Below are positions 1 to 11,784 of a stretch of DNA of 34,359 nucleotides, in pieces. Source of the stretch: Pelargonium cotyledonis. Its lineage: Eukaryota; Streptophyta; Magnoliopsida; Geraniales; Geraniaceae. Positions within the stretch are counted from its first letter, which is position 1. The number at the start of each line of letters is the position of its first letter. The translations under genes were made by a program, and so were the position numbers. The notes beneath the pieces are model-generated. The model made no database searches and was not told where the DNA came from. It saw only the letters and a list, made by a program, of their open reading frames with translations. The DNA lies in the NCBI GenBank assembly GCA_036897625.1, contig JAYMTA010000222.1:1-34359 (forward strand), written 5' to 3'.

Positions 1-107
1 CCCTCTCTCTCTATATAAATATATTTTTTTTTTTTTTTTCTTTTTCTTTTTTTTTTTTGTTTTTTCTCATGTAATTCTTTGTATACTATTTTCTCTTGTG
101 TATATAG

Positions 108-1477
108 GAGGAGGTAGCAAGAAGCCAGGAAGTGAAGCCAGAATGGCTAGAAATATTCCTAAACAGGAGCTATTTCAATCCATGCATTTACCATCCAATA
201 AGGAGGAATGAGAGAGGCAAATATTGCATAACATGTGACCTTTCCATTTGCCAATATTGTGTCTCCATTGGTTTCCACAGGCACCACCACACCATCAAGG
301 TCTACAAACATGTCTACCAGGATGTTGTCCTTCTTGCTGCCATGCAAAAGTACATTGATTGCTCTCAAATTCAGGTCCAATATTTCTCTCTCGTTCTTTA
401 CGGGACAGTTACAGATAGATAGATAGATAACGCTTTGTTTTAACGTCTCATAACATTTAAATACTTTTTTTTTTAATTAAGACATCAGATGACTACCTTA
501 TGTTTCCATTTTGTCCGTGATGGCCTAGATCGGTTACTTGACATGTAAAATGACAAAATTTACCCTTGCATTTTTTTACGAGGCAGTTGCAGACGGAATA
601 ATTGCATATGACACACTGTCCTGACGTTCCATGACACTCAACTGTATTCTTTTTTTTTATTATTATTTTAAGATAACAAATGACTGCCCTAAAGTGGCGG
701 AGCGACACTGTGAGCATAGTGGGCAAGTGCCCCCAATAAAGTACAAAAAAACACATATTTTATTAGGTGATTTTTTCAAATTTTAAGCAAATGTGTTAAG
801 GAGTCTCTTATAAATGTTAAGGGTGCCCCACTAAAACTAAAACATACATCATAGTGCCCCCGCTCTCGTTAGATCCTGGATCCGCCACTGCTGCCCTATG
901 TTTTCATTATTGATCTACGTAATGGGTTAATAATAGAAATATGTTAACTTGACATGTAAAATGACAAAATTGCCCCTCGAAATCACTTGTCGTCTTGTTT
1001 TTGTTTGGGTTTTTTAGCCTTACAAGTGCAACAAGAAAATGGTGCTATCTTTGGCTCCACTTCCCCATAGTGGCACAGCAAATCCCAACGCATCCTGCAA
1101 GACTTGTAAGCGAAGACTAAATGAACCAGATCTCTACAGCTATTGTTCCATTGTTTGCAAGGTACGTACGTAAAAAAGAAGATGAAAATGTAATTTCATG
1201 TGTTAAGTAGGGGCAAAATGGTAATCTACTCCCTTATGATTGATATTTTTTTATCTCGCGGGTTGTCTACGTGTTGAGTTTTCAGGTGAAGGCATTCAAG
1301 TACAAGACCTGTGAATCAGAACCTCCTTTTCTTGTCCTAACAGGAGCGCCAACGACAACGCCAGTCAAAAGTATTCAAATAGCATCTCGAATGATAATGG
1401 AGAATAATAGTTCTATAAGGTCCGTTGAAAGATTCTTCAAGAGGAAAGGAATGCCTTTTAGGGCTCCTTTATTCTAA
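108..1477 (+). CDS. PLATZ-family zinc-binding transcription factor, 5' end outside the window
   Basis: Coding exons are 108-374, 1018-1161 and 1286-1477 (TAA stop). They join in phase 0 and encode 200 residues. The first exon follows a TATATAG acceptor at 101-107 and has no ATG, so the true start lies upstream of the window. The protein begins EEVARSQEVKPEWLEIFLN and carries the PLATZ signature: CIYH, CITC, CQYC and FHRHH in the first exon, then KCNKK and a second Cys set (CKTC, YCSIVCK) in exon 2. PLATZ proteins are plant-specific, bind zinc and A/T-rich DNA, and usually repress transcription in the nucleus. The C-terminal exon ends after the basic stretch VERFFKRKGMPFRAPLF. Intron 1 holds a tandem duplication with a MITE. 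The family call is firm; the target genes cannot be inferred. Confidence 0.92.
397..976 (+). repeat. Tandem duplication inside PLATZ intron 1
   Basis: Two related units follow each other. Unit A (about 397-566) runs from CGGGACAGTTACAGA to ACTTGACATGTAAAATGACA plus a few bases. Unit B (about 577-976) runs from CGAGGCAGTTGCAGACG to the same ACTTGACATGTAAAATGACA ending. Unit B is longer because it contains the MITE at 692-890; without the insertion the units are about 170 and 190 bp. Confidence 0.8.
692..890. mobile_element. hAT-type MITE (199 bp) with 8-bp target duplication
   Basis: The terminal inverted repeats are AAGTGGCGGA (692-701) and TCCGCCACTG (881-890), identical apart from the outermost base. 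They are flanked by a perfect 8-bp direct repeat CTGCCCTA (684-691 and 891-898). Eight-bp duplications and a CAGTGGCGGA end are typical of non-autonomous hAT elements. The element has no coding capacity. The other unit of the intron duplication (GACTACCTTATGTTT, near 490) shows the pre-insertion state. Confidence 0.85.
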
Positions 1478-1485
1478 AGTCTCAG

Positions 1486-1938
1486 GTAAGTAGTTTTTTT
1501 CGTTGAAAACAGTTTCACATCATCAGCACACGAGAACTATCACTACTTGTGTTATGTTTTCTATAATTTAACTTAGCGTCACATCGAGTATTAGTATTAG
1601 AACTTAGACACGCGCATGCACGAGCGCAATCCTACAAGAGACATGGTATGATTTGGCCATGCGAGGAATGTCACACGGGTTGTGGCACATTTTGCAAGCA
1701 AATTAGGTCGCATGTCTTAACTGGGTCTTGTCCGCTCGTGCTTGATCCTTTACGGGCCAAACTACAAAAAATATACACATGTTTGTTGTGTCACTTTTCG
1801 TAAACTCATACCTAATCCACAAATCGTTGATCTATTCGCCCGATCGACCTAACATTATAAACTTTTGGGTATGAAAAACGTAACCTCTTTGAAGTGATAC
1901 AAATTTTCTAAAAATTGCTAGCCTTGTGTTTTGTGCAG
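1486..1938 (+). other. Probable 3'-UTR intron of the PLATZ gene
   Basis: Eight bases after the PLATZ stop codon there is a consensus donor (CTCAG/GTAAGTAG), and an acceptor TTTGTGCAG/GTCATGG ends at 1938. The sequence after it (1939 to about 2200) is non-coding in the gene's frame and would be the distal 3' UTR. The exon junction would lie only 8 nt after the stop, too close to trigger nonsense-mediated decay by the usual 50-nt rule. This is inferred from splice motifs only. Confidence 0.45.
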
Positions 1939-2785
1939 GTCATGGAGGGTGTGATATGAGAAATATGAAAGAGAAATGCAATATGGAGCCCTTTTTAGTA
2001 GAAAATTGGTGAATTTGGTGCTTTGTGTGGAAAGTCTATGAAGAACTTGTGGACCATTTTGTTTTCATGATCATGGTTGAGATTTGCAAGACTAGTTTGT
2101 TTCAATTATGTTTGATATTTGCAGGGCCGTTTTGGTCCAAAACATGTTTTGATATATTTAATAATTAAGACTACTTGAATATTGTTCCCCATTTGTTCTA
2201 ATAATGATTGAAACTAGACTTGATCATTCATATGGTTGGAGCTGTCAACTTAGATCTTTAGATACCCAAAATTTGAAACCCAATCCACATTTTTACAAGT
2301 TTGAGTTGCATAAAGTAGACCTGATAATTTCTCGGACCGGACAAATATTCAAGAACACGCTCACACTTTAAGCACAAAAAACTTAGGCATTTCTAACCCG
2401 AACACCAAAATCCGACCTGAAACCTGAATTACCAGCTCTATTTGCAGGCATCCAAACCACAATCCACATTTATGAAAAACTCTATCTGAACCCACCCAGA
2501 ATCTGAATTGCCATACATGACAAAGGGTTATCCAAAAAAGTTCCAATTCCCCCAATCTTTCACTATCAAATAGGAAACAAGTGTCCTATGAGACACACTT
2601 CCAAGCATTTTCCAATTTGCTCTAACAGTCAACTTCAGTTGGCTTGACATTTCCACAAAGAAACAAGCATTGCATAGCTAGCTGTAACTTGATCACCACA
2701 CAATGAATCTACTATAAATACACACACAACTTTCACTTAACTAGTAGCCTCTTCTCTTCCTTGTTCTCTGCTAAAAAAAAACATC
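1939..2785. other. Spacer after PLATZ: probable 3' UTR, a degenerate repeat and a short-gene promoter
   Basis: 1939 to about 2200 is probably the PLATZ 3' UTR. About 2237-2516 is a decayed dispersed repeat. It starts TGGAGCTGTCAACTT, has an internal end GAATTACCAGCTCTA (2426-2440), and contains degenerate CCCGAACC-type motifs like the MITEs at 24759 and 30025. I could not find a clean target duplication. 2560-2785 is AT-rich and includes the TATA motif listed separately. No other gene is visible. Confidence 0.5.
2710..2719 (+). promoter_or_regulatory. TATA box upstream of the 69-codon ORF
   Basis: CTATAAATAC lies about 70 bp upstream of the ATG at 2786, a normal plant TATA-to-leader distance. 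It is the main reason to take the short ORF seriously. Confidence 0.45.
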
Positions 2786-2995
2786 ATGAATCTCATCAAA
2801 ACAGCTGCAACTGTGTCCTCTTCACTGTCCTTGTTGGGTCATGTGATGCTTGGTCTGATCCAACTTTGTTCATCTTCTCAAGATCAGCCTGAGACTCATA
2901 GTTGTTTTCATGAGGCTGCTTCAAAAGATGGTGAACCTAATATTATTGCAGCCCAAAATCATTTTAGGCAAATTCAACACATAAGTATAGCTTGA
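2786..2995 (+). CDS. Possible short protein, 69 aa, unknown function
   Basis: A single-exon ORF starts with ATG in a favourable context (A at -3) and ends in TGA. The N-terminal 28 residues are hydrophobic and Ser/Leu-rich (MNLIKTAATVSSSLSLLGHV followed by MLGLIQLC), resembling a signal or targeting segment. The rest is polar with two Cys (one in each half) and His-rich stretches (HSCFHEAA, NHFRQIQH). A TATA box sits upstream, and a T-rich tail that could be a 3' UTR lies downstream. I do not recognise the family. It could be a small secreted peptide or a chance ORF. Confidence 0.35.
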   Translation: MNLIKTAATVSSSLSLLGHVMLGLIQLCSSSQDQPETHSCFHEAASKDGEPNIIAAQNHFRQIQHISIA

Positions 2996-3759
2996 TTGAT
3001 TCTTGAGTTTTGGCTTGATCTTTTTAGGTTTTTTTTATTTAGGGTTTGGTCAATTTTGGGGATGGGTGTTCTCTTTTGATATACCATGTTGTCTCATGTC
3101 ATGTCATGTATGTAACATATATATTGCAAAATGGTTCCTGAACTATTAGTATTTGACTAATTTGATGTGTAAAACTGATTCGAAGCCTAAATTAATTTGG
3201 TTTGAGACAAAAAATAAGCTTATATGCATGTAGACATTTTTTGTCTGACCCATTTGGCTCGAAGGCCAATTCTACCTCGCGACCTATTTTACTTGCAAAA
3301 TAAGTTTGGCCAGCCCGATAGAACCGAGGCGGGTTGACAAAAAGTTGCTCGATAAGTATAATTGTGTTTTTCGACCCGTTGGCTCATTTGTTTGCTCTAA
3401 TCACAAAATGACTCAACCCATTGGTAAAACACTGGTTAAAACCGGCAGTGTACAAGTCTACAAGATTTCAATTCAAAATGCAAAATCAAGCAAATCTTTA
3501 GCTATTGGTAAAACATGTACAAAAGCTTATAGTGTAATACATAGTTTCAATAGAGCTTTCTTTTCTTTTTACACCAAAAACATGTACAAACAACACTTCC
3601 ATATCCTTCAAAGCCTAAGGCTTCTCATGAAATACATTTCTATACAGCTTCACTTGCACTTATTCGAAAACATAAATTCGATTCAGTGCACGAGGCTTTC
3701 ACAGTTATGAAGTCTACAGTCAATCATATATGTACACAGCCTTACCAAAATGCTGATAT
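2996..3759. other. Spacer between the short ORF and the channel stop codon
   Basis: This stretch holds the possible 3' UTR of the short ORF (2996 to about 3120), a decayed dispersed repeat with degenerate GACCC/GGGTTG motifs (about 3240-3440), and, on the minus strand, the probable 3' UTR of the K+ channel (3759 to about 3440). The 134-codon open frame at 3306-3710 (+) begins inside the repeat and has no recognisable domain, so it is not called as a gene. Confidence 0.5.
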
Positions 3760-6700
3760 CTAATGTGTTTCGCTGACTAAATACAGTTTCTGACCATCAT
3801 CGATCATGTCCACGTCAAGAATTTTACCCCCGTTTTCTGATAATATACAACCATCGCCGGAAAATTCAAGAATCTCGCACGCTTGCTTGATCAGCTCTTC
3901 CATGGTAAGTGGAATCCATAACACGATTCCTTGTCTCCTATGGTCATCGTCCCATGGGTGGAAAGGGAACACTGTGCACTTCTTGGGGCGCAATTGAACT
4001 GAAATTAGGCAACGTGTGTATGCAGAGGGTCAGTTAATAACTCTAGGGACGGATCTATACTCAGGGGTGTACGGACAACTAGGACTATGCATCAATCTAA
4101 GACTGGACTGAATCAGGTCACCAAGAAGCAGGCTGAAGACTAGACCAAGATATGTCTAGTCCTAAACAGGACTGAACCGGTATGGACCGAATTTAATCGG
4201 TCAGGATCGATTGGTCCGATCCATATTTCCAGTTCTGACTGGTTTTTGCACAGCCCTACAGACAACTGCTCCCACGTAACTATAGACATTTTCGGATTTT
4301 GGATTTTACGTGTAAACATGCGTGTTTGCGAGGTTTCGGGTACCCGCGTGTTCGAGTCTAACTTGCCATCTCTATGCTAAGCTATATTTTTGGATCCATC
4401 TTGACCATCTCATGTAGTTTCATCCGGTGATTTCTGGTGTAGGTGATAATGCTGAAATATAAGTTTTTGAATACCTGAGATGTCTTGTACTTGATGCTGG
4501 AGTTCTGCGAGCTGAGCAGATTTTGCATCTTCCAGTACCTTGATCAGATTCCGGTTTCCACCCCTCCGACTCTCGTCTACTGGGCTGTTTCCCCATCTGC
4601 AAATTTGGACAAGTAAAACAATAGAATGGGTGTTAGCAGGGACAGATCCAGAAATTGTATTCAGTGGGGACAAATTTAATGTTCATTACAAGTTAAATAC
4701 AAATTTAATTATTAATTCATACAAAATTTATGGCAACATAAAATTGAAAGAAAAAAAATTTAAAAGTAAGCTAAAAATGTCGACACAAGAAAACAAATAT
4801 ATTCAGTTCACCTGTCTTTTGAGAAAACGCTAGCCCCAGAATCTAATAGCACCTTGGCCATCAAACATAGTCCTTCTGAAGCAGCTACGTGAAGTGGAGT
4901 TCGGTCATCGTAATTTTTGGAATCTGGATCGATGCCATTGGACAAAATTCTTTTGAGATAATCTGCATCCCCCTTCGAAACAATTGTACACAAAAAACTG
5001 CCAGCGTTTTCGATTCTCAAGGAGGCTCCGACTCTAACAAGTAAAGAAGCTGTTTGATCGTGTCCATTCTTGATGGCTTCGAGTAATGGTGTGTTCCCAA
5101 AGTTATCTGTTGAAAATATTTGCAGGTGTTGTCGTGATGTTGCCAACAGTTGATAGTTTTTATGACAATTAATATGAAATAATATCGAATAAGAATCATA
5201 CCTCTGAAGTTGACATCGGCTCCTTGTTGAATAAGAAAAAGCACAACATTCTCATATCCTCTGGATGCTGCAAGATGCTAATAAAAAGAGCAAATCATAT
5301 TCAGACGAGCATATCTATATCCAAAATATTGTATGCAACAAACTATTTTGCAGAACTGTCGGACAATAAAGGGCAGTTTCTCGTTTTAAATTTTTACAGT
5401 TAAAAAAGGGGGCCTAGCACACGAGGTTCCCGTCATTGTGGGGTCTAGGGAGGGTCATTTACCTTCCCTCTACCTTTGCAGAGAGGCTAATTCTCTTACT
5501 CAAACTTGTGTCCTTGAGGTCATGAGGACCTTACAGTTGCGCCAATACTCATGTGGCCTTATAGTTGTTTAAATTTTGTTTGAAAAATAATATTGTTTTC
5601 CTTATATCTCTTTTTGAATAAGAAAAGATAACAACATGTTCCCCCAATTTGAGTGGAATGTATCTAAGCAAAACATATTGTACAATATGAAACAGCCAGA
5701 AAAAACAATATGCATACAATTTTTCAAACAACAAAAACATATACAGTACCAAACAGGCCCCTAGAAAGTGAATATCACCATATCTTAATTAAGAAATAAT
5801 TTTAGCAATGTGAGAGAAAATGTTATGTGCATGATGATTAAAATTGAGCATCATAACTTTGCAATGAAAAATACGAATTATAAGAAAAACCTCATACCAA
5901 AGGAGACCTTCCATCATAATCCGTCTTGTTGGGATCAGCTCCAACTCGGATTAGGCCTTTTAGCTGAAAAAGATCTCCATGATAAGCTGCATTGTTCACC
6001 TTAAGAGCTAGTTCAGATTCTTGCTTTCCAATATGCATTGTGATCTCAGACTCCAGCTGCTTTACTCGTAGATTGAATTTCTTTTCCTATCATGTCATAT
6101 AATCGTATTATTCTAATGGACAGAATTATTCAATTCATGTCATGTACATATCTAGACCTGACTAATTCGGTCCATGAACTAATTTTATGCCAAAATGGTG
6201 CCCAACATTAACATCTGATTAGTTTCATTAATATTGCATTGAAAATAATAATAAACCAAATTAATTACACAGCCAAAGCTGATGTGACATTTAATTATCC
6301 AAACAATGAGATGCCCCGTCAACGTTGATTATGTAATCAATTAAGTTTCTATTTCTTTTTCAAAGACGTGTAGCAAAACTAACCGAAAAGTTAACTGCAC
6401 TAACAAATCAAAGACCATTTTGGTCGTTTTTAATAGTTGGGGAACCATTGTGACATAAAATTAGTTCAGAAACCAACTTAGCCAGAATCTATTAGTTCAA
6501 TGATCATTTTGGTAGTTTTTTCCTCTGGAATCTTGAAGCAAGGATTGTTGTCATATTGCCGTTATGTGCAATATCGTGACAACATAGGACAGAAAGTAAA
6601 GGAGAAAATAGCACATATTTCAAGAGTAATAATACCTCTACGAGATTGTTAAAGATCTTCCGACAATCATGAAAATAAGTCTCTAGGATACTTGTAAATG

Positions 6701-9700
6701 ACTGTTTATCAATCCGCAGAAGCCTACAGAGTTCACAAACACGAATTGTAGACGGCTGAGGTATGTTGCAAAGAATTGAAACTTCTCCAAATGAGCTATT
6801 ACATTGTAGAAGCGATATGCTTGCTTCTGAGCCATCTTCTATGAAAATCTCCTCCTGTACAAACATAGTTCTAGCTAAGACTGTATATTGAAAACATCTA
6901 TTCTACATCCAATAGAGCACAGATTTGGATTAGAAAAAACACAAGCCAGTGCTCTCAGCCAAAAAAAGCAATTCAAACCCACATTCATATGTTCAAACTA
7001 GACAAACAATACATTAATGTTCACAAACAAGTGATAAAAACCCAAGTTTTTGTCGACGTGTCAGAATTATTTTATTATTTTTCAAAAAATGTAATTACCA
7101 ATTCACATGTTGGACACATGTAGGAAGCACATCGGGTACGTGCCATGTCTGATTCACGTATCGGACTCTGGCACTCTGCCAGAGGAGAGGGTCGATATCA
7201 TGACCCAGAGATCAGCAATTAACAGGCAAGAAATTATAGCAATGATATTCAATAAACTCAGCATACGACAAAAGAGGCTATAATAATCATACCAACGCAC
7301 CAAGACAGACGAAGTAAAGTTGATCTGCCATATATCCTTGTTCTATTATCACTTCTCCCGGGAGAAAGAATTCCTCGTGGAGTTTACTAACCTGCGAAAA
7401 TAACAAGACAGAACATTGACATCAAGCCGGTGATAGCTATATACCAAGGTACAATATGCCAACATTTTCTGTGGTGCTATGCACCCTTTTTTTGCGTAGG
7501 TTGTGCCATGCACCACATATGTTGCATTCCAATAACTTGTATCCGTGCCTCATTTAAGGAATAGGATAAATACTATGAATTCATTGTGATCTAAGTTGAT
7601 TAGGGCTAGAAATTGACGTGTTTGAATGGGCCAAAATTTGATCGGTACATTTGAAACAGGCATGATGCTGCCAATACTCCTCGCTTTGCCGTGACCTACG
7701 TCTACCGGGGCCATTCTGGAGTCGTTAGAGGCCTTTTTGGAGAGGCTTTAGGCTATATTTGGGTAGTTTTGAAATTTTGTAATAGTTTATTATTATTTCC
7801 TATTATGATTAGGGTTTGGGTAGACTATATGTCATTGCCTATTTGTTTTAGTCCATTCAAATTTTAATTTTTTATTAATAAGAAAATAGAGAAACCTAGT
7901 TTCTTCTAATGCATCTTGCATTGCCTCAACCTCAAGAGTCATGAATTATGTATTGTAATGTCAAATCCATGCGCATATAGACAATATGTGCCCTTAGTTT
8001 GGATATTTCCTCATGTGGCACAACAAACTCTGATGCTTATAGTTATAGGCTATAGCTATTAGTTGTCAAAAATATCAACAAACTTCAAAGGCCCACAAAC
8101 TCCATGAATCGACTACATTTGCAAAAAGCAATTATTTGGAACTTCAGAGTTGAACTAATACTGAATGGCGACAAACAGAACTTACCAACAGATTGATGAA
8201 TTCAGATGAACATCCCGTAAAAAGAGGAACCTTCTCCACGAATGGCAAATATAAATATTTTGAAATCTGCAAACAAGAATCACCTTATAGTGAGAAACCT
8301 AAATTTGCTTAAGACTGTACACAATGGATCTGTTGGCCAGCGAAAAGCACAACAGCCAGAAAATGGGATGTATTTCAAATGATAAATACCAAAATAAAAT
8401 GGAGTTTATAGTGAATACTTCTAAAGGATTGGAATTTCAAGCCCATGACCTGACCAACCTTTTTTTAGACTATTATATTTAGGGTAACTTTTGGATAAAT
8501 GACTTGTACTTAACCTCAAAATCAGGGTAATTATGTGATCGAAAACAAAGTTTAGATTCGTTATGTGATTTTGATGTAAAGTGCAAGGCATTTATCTGAA
8601 ATTCCCCCTAATAGTTAGATATAAAAAAGTACCATTTTCTAATCGGAAATTCTCATAATTGCACAGACAAAGAGTTAAGAAAAAATTGAGATTTAGGAAC
8701 ATGCAGAGGGCCATTTTTTCTTAGTTACCTTTGCACGAATAGAGATTGGGATATCCTGAAGAACAACAGCCTCGGTGTAGGTACTTTCATACTGTAAACG
8801 CAAGTGGCCTTTGATCTGATTGCGGAGTTCCCTCCCAATCTTATTTCTGTTCATATATTTGATGGCATCGGTCATTTTATCCCTGAATTTCTCTGTGTTT
8901 GATCCTTTTACAATAAGTGCGGTCATATTACCAGTCAGATAAGCACTGAGAAGCATGTCAAAAGAAACGTAGATCATAATGAATATCATTTCCCTCAAAT
9001 TGACTGCGTGTATGTCTCCATAACCTGCAGCACAAACACACACCAGGCAGTACTAATCATTGAGAAAAAGGGTAAATCATTTATGCACCTACTCAACTGT
9101 CATTTCTGTACTGGTTCTTAAAAAAAATTAAACCCTCGACCGAACAAAATTAAAATTTTACAGCCCTGTTACGATTCTTGTGCCCAAAGCTTTAAGCTTT
9201 ATCATATTTAGTGGCCGGAATTGAGTTGTGTGCAACACTTGCAAAGTTCAGTTCAGTTTTGCCCTATTAACCCAACCTATTCACTTCATGACATGATGGA
9301 CAAAAAGTAAAATCATGAAAATGTAACTTCTGGTCTACTACGTGATAAACTTACCAACGGAAGTCATGGTGACAAAGGCGAAATATAAAGATGTTGTATA
9401 CCGCTTCCCGAGATCAATCTCTCTGAAGTGTGAATAGCTAAATTCACCCAACTTCAAGCTTCCAATCCACGTATAGCCCTCTTGAGTTTCGGGCAGGGTC
9501 GTAGCCAAGTAGTAGAAGATACATGCTGCTGTGTGTGTGGAATAGAGCTCAATAAGAATAAGTTTAAGAATCCTTGTAAACATATAATTGATCCGTATAT
9601 CCTTCTCCAACTTGTGGAAAAAGTCAATAAGTATGCGGAATCGACTTAGCCTTATCCATAAAAGATACCGCACTTCTTCCTTTCTTCCAGAAGCCTGTAT

Positions 9701-11784
9701 AAAATGGATTTTTTCAACACTATTAATGAATATAGTAAAACAATGATATATGATACACACTTGCTCTTCTAAAATCAAGAAAGTGTATCCTAATGCATGA
9801 TGATTCCTCTATTTTGAAGTCTATTAGAATATAAATTTAACAAGGAGAGGCATGCAAACAAAACCAAGCCCATATGCACACTCAAAGATACATGTCTATG
9901 TGATGCATTACAGTTACAGAAAGCCATTTTCTCAAAAACAAAGAAACAAAGAAAGAGAGAAAACAACAAATTGTGGTGTAATTTAATTAAAATTCCAAGA
10001 TAATAGTTACACATATATTTTTAAGCTCATTTCAAAGACAAGCAAACAAAATCAAGCCCACTTGCCCACACAACCGTATATGAGATATTTAGGCAATCAA
10101 ACCCACTAGTAGTTAACATTAAAAACAAACCTATAACTATCATCCAAATCTTTCGTGAACCACCTCATCTCTCAGACTCTCGTTTGAGACAATGCTGACA
10201 CAAACACGACACTTCGCGCTAACACATTTATTTAACTCAATATTTGAACACGATCATTAAACATGTTGTGTCAGTGCTATTCCATTTAGCGCATACTACG
10301 TCTAAACATCTAGCACGACGCAACAACACGAATTGTCAGCCCATACATACAATACTTAACCTATGAACTGCTCTAATTGCATTAAGATTAATTATACAAA
10401 TACAGCATTGGCAGTGATTAACAACACTACCTTGTATATAATGTCCCAAGGCAAGCAACCAATAAGATCAATAACAAACGTTGATTTCAAGTACCTACAA
10501 AGCAAATAACAAATAACAAAAACAATCAATTGCAGAATCAACCAAATCAGCGATCAAATCAATCATCTGAAACAAAACAAAAATAAACCTAACAGCAACA
10601 GGAGTGTGGTTGTAGACCATTCGGTAGGTCTCGCTGTCTCGGAAGGCGACGAAGAATTGAAGAACAATGTCGACGAGAAAAGCGATCTGTCCAGTAATGT
10701 CGAGAACCAGGAGATTCTCTGGCAATCCTCTGAAGAAACCGAACTCCATGGGAGTGAAGAACGACGAATACGCCGCCCAGAGCACTATGAACTTTTTCCA
10801 AGCTAGATACCACCTGCATTTCCAAAATTCGAGATATTGTGATAATGCGTGTCGAGGGTCTCAACGAGTCGGGACAAGTCATGCACGTGTTTTTATAAAT
10901 TATTTTTTTTTTATAAGTTAGAGCAGATGAAAAAAATTGCAAACCAGAAACAATTGACTATGTTACCCGGCCCGTTTTAGACTCGCAACCCAAATCCCTA
11001 GGTCTAGTGAGAGACGGGAGTAAAGCTCGTAGTCCGGGTCATACTTTCATGAGTCAGGTTGGAAATGCATATTTTGAACTAGATTCGAAAGGAAGGCGGA
11101 TTGAAGTGGGTTTTTGAATTTTAAGTATAAAATGTTTGGATTTGTGCGGAATTTGTCCATTTCATCTTCCACATCAATAAGATTTATATTAGAAAATCAA
11201 ACTATATATATTACAAATTGATTTTCAAATTCAATTTGTCAATTATAACGCAAAGTGTATATTCGCTCGTGTTAAAGTGCACATCATACCAACGATTTGT
11301 TATAAATAAATGTTTAGTGATTAAATTGTAAATGTATCATTTTAGTAAAAAAAGAAAATATATTATTGTAAAAAAAAGTCGTGTGAATAAGTTAGTTATA
11401 ACAATACGATGCAATAATTCGTGCAAAAACTCATAGAATGTCAGTAGAAATTGTTCAAAATTGAGAAATAAATAGGAGAAAATAACTAATATAATTATGG
11501 AATCATTAAAAAGTAATTATGTAACACCTGTTGTCGGGATTGATGAAGAAGCTTTTGATACGGTGAATAAAGCCTTTTGGAATCAACCTTTTGTCGATAT
11601 CATCATAAAGTATGAACTCGTTCTCTATCAAGTTGAATCGGCTTCCTCTTGTTGAATTTATCCCATCCTTTAAATCTGTCACCTCGTACTCTTCTTCAAA
11701 AATTTCATTATCACGATCACTATCAGGACGATGACTACGTTCTTTTACTTCCTCTATTTCCCCTCGTCCCGATGTTTCTACCAT
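3760..11784 (-). CDS. SKOR: Outward-rectifying Shaker-type K+ channel, SKOR/GORK class
   Basis: Thirteen exons, minus strand: 11784-11528, 10813-10589, 10494-10431, 9694-9355, 9024-8729, 8266-8186, 7391-7293, 6854-6636, 6086-5898, 5277-5202, 5106-4812, 4596-4475, 3998-3760. All junctions keep frame, giving 833 aa; I recall about 828 for Arabidopsis SKOR. Domains: acidic N-terminus (1-85), S1-S4 (about 90-205), pore with GYGD (296-299), S6 (about 305-330), cyclic-nucleotide-binding-like domain (about 400-520), ankyrin repeats (about 545-725), KHA domain (about 750-833, ending GQKLYLVSETH). SKOR/GORK channels release K+ at the plasma membrane, in root stele for xylem loading or in guard cells. 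The class is clear; SKOR versus GORK is not certain. The pore has Ser294 where Thr is expected, and S6 reads DMLLS instead of DMIxG. Introns 9 and 12 contain transposon copies. Confidence 0.95.
4080..4258. mobile_element. hAT-type MITE (179 bp) in K+ channel intron 12
   Basis: The termini are TAGGACTATGCA (4080-4091) and TGCACAGCCCTA (4247-4258), matching as inverted repeats at 10 of 12 positions. The flanks CGGACAAC (4072-4079) and CAGACAAC (4259-4266) form an 8-bp target duplication with one mismatch. The interior contains GGACCGA/CGGTC-type motifs common in these elements. The left flank (4049-4071, GGACGGATCTATACTCAGGG) resembles the end of another element, so nesting is possible. Confidence 0.75.
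5402..5555 (-). mobile_element. Au-like SINE, degenerate, in K+ channel intron 9
   Basis: Read on the minus strand it has the order of an Au SINE: box-A-like TTGGCGCAACTGTAAGG (around 5547-5530), a degenerate box B (CAAGTTTGAGTAAG), TTAGCCTCTCTGCA, a CCCTCCCTAGACCCCACA block, then GGGAACCTCGTGTGCTAGG and a short T run (ending near 5402). Au SINEs are tRNA-derived plant retroposons that end in short T tracts. It lies in the same sense as the host gene. I found no clear target duplication. Confidence 0.7.

Noticed and set aside
3306..3710. 134-codon plus-strand ORF after the short gene
   Set aside because: It starts in a decayed dispersed repeat, has no ATG start or known domain, and overlaps the probable 3' UTR of the channel.
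7600..7930. LTR-like tail sequence in K+ channel intron 6
   Set aside because: No paired LTR, primer-binding site, polypurine tract or target duplication could be identified.
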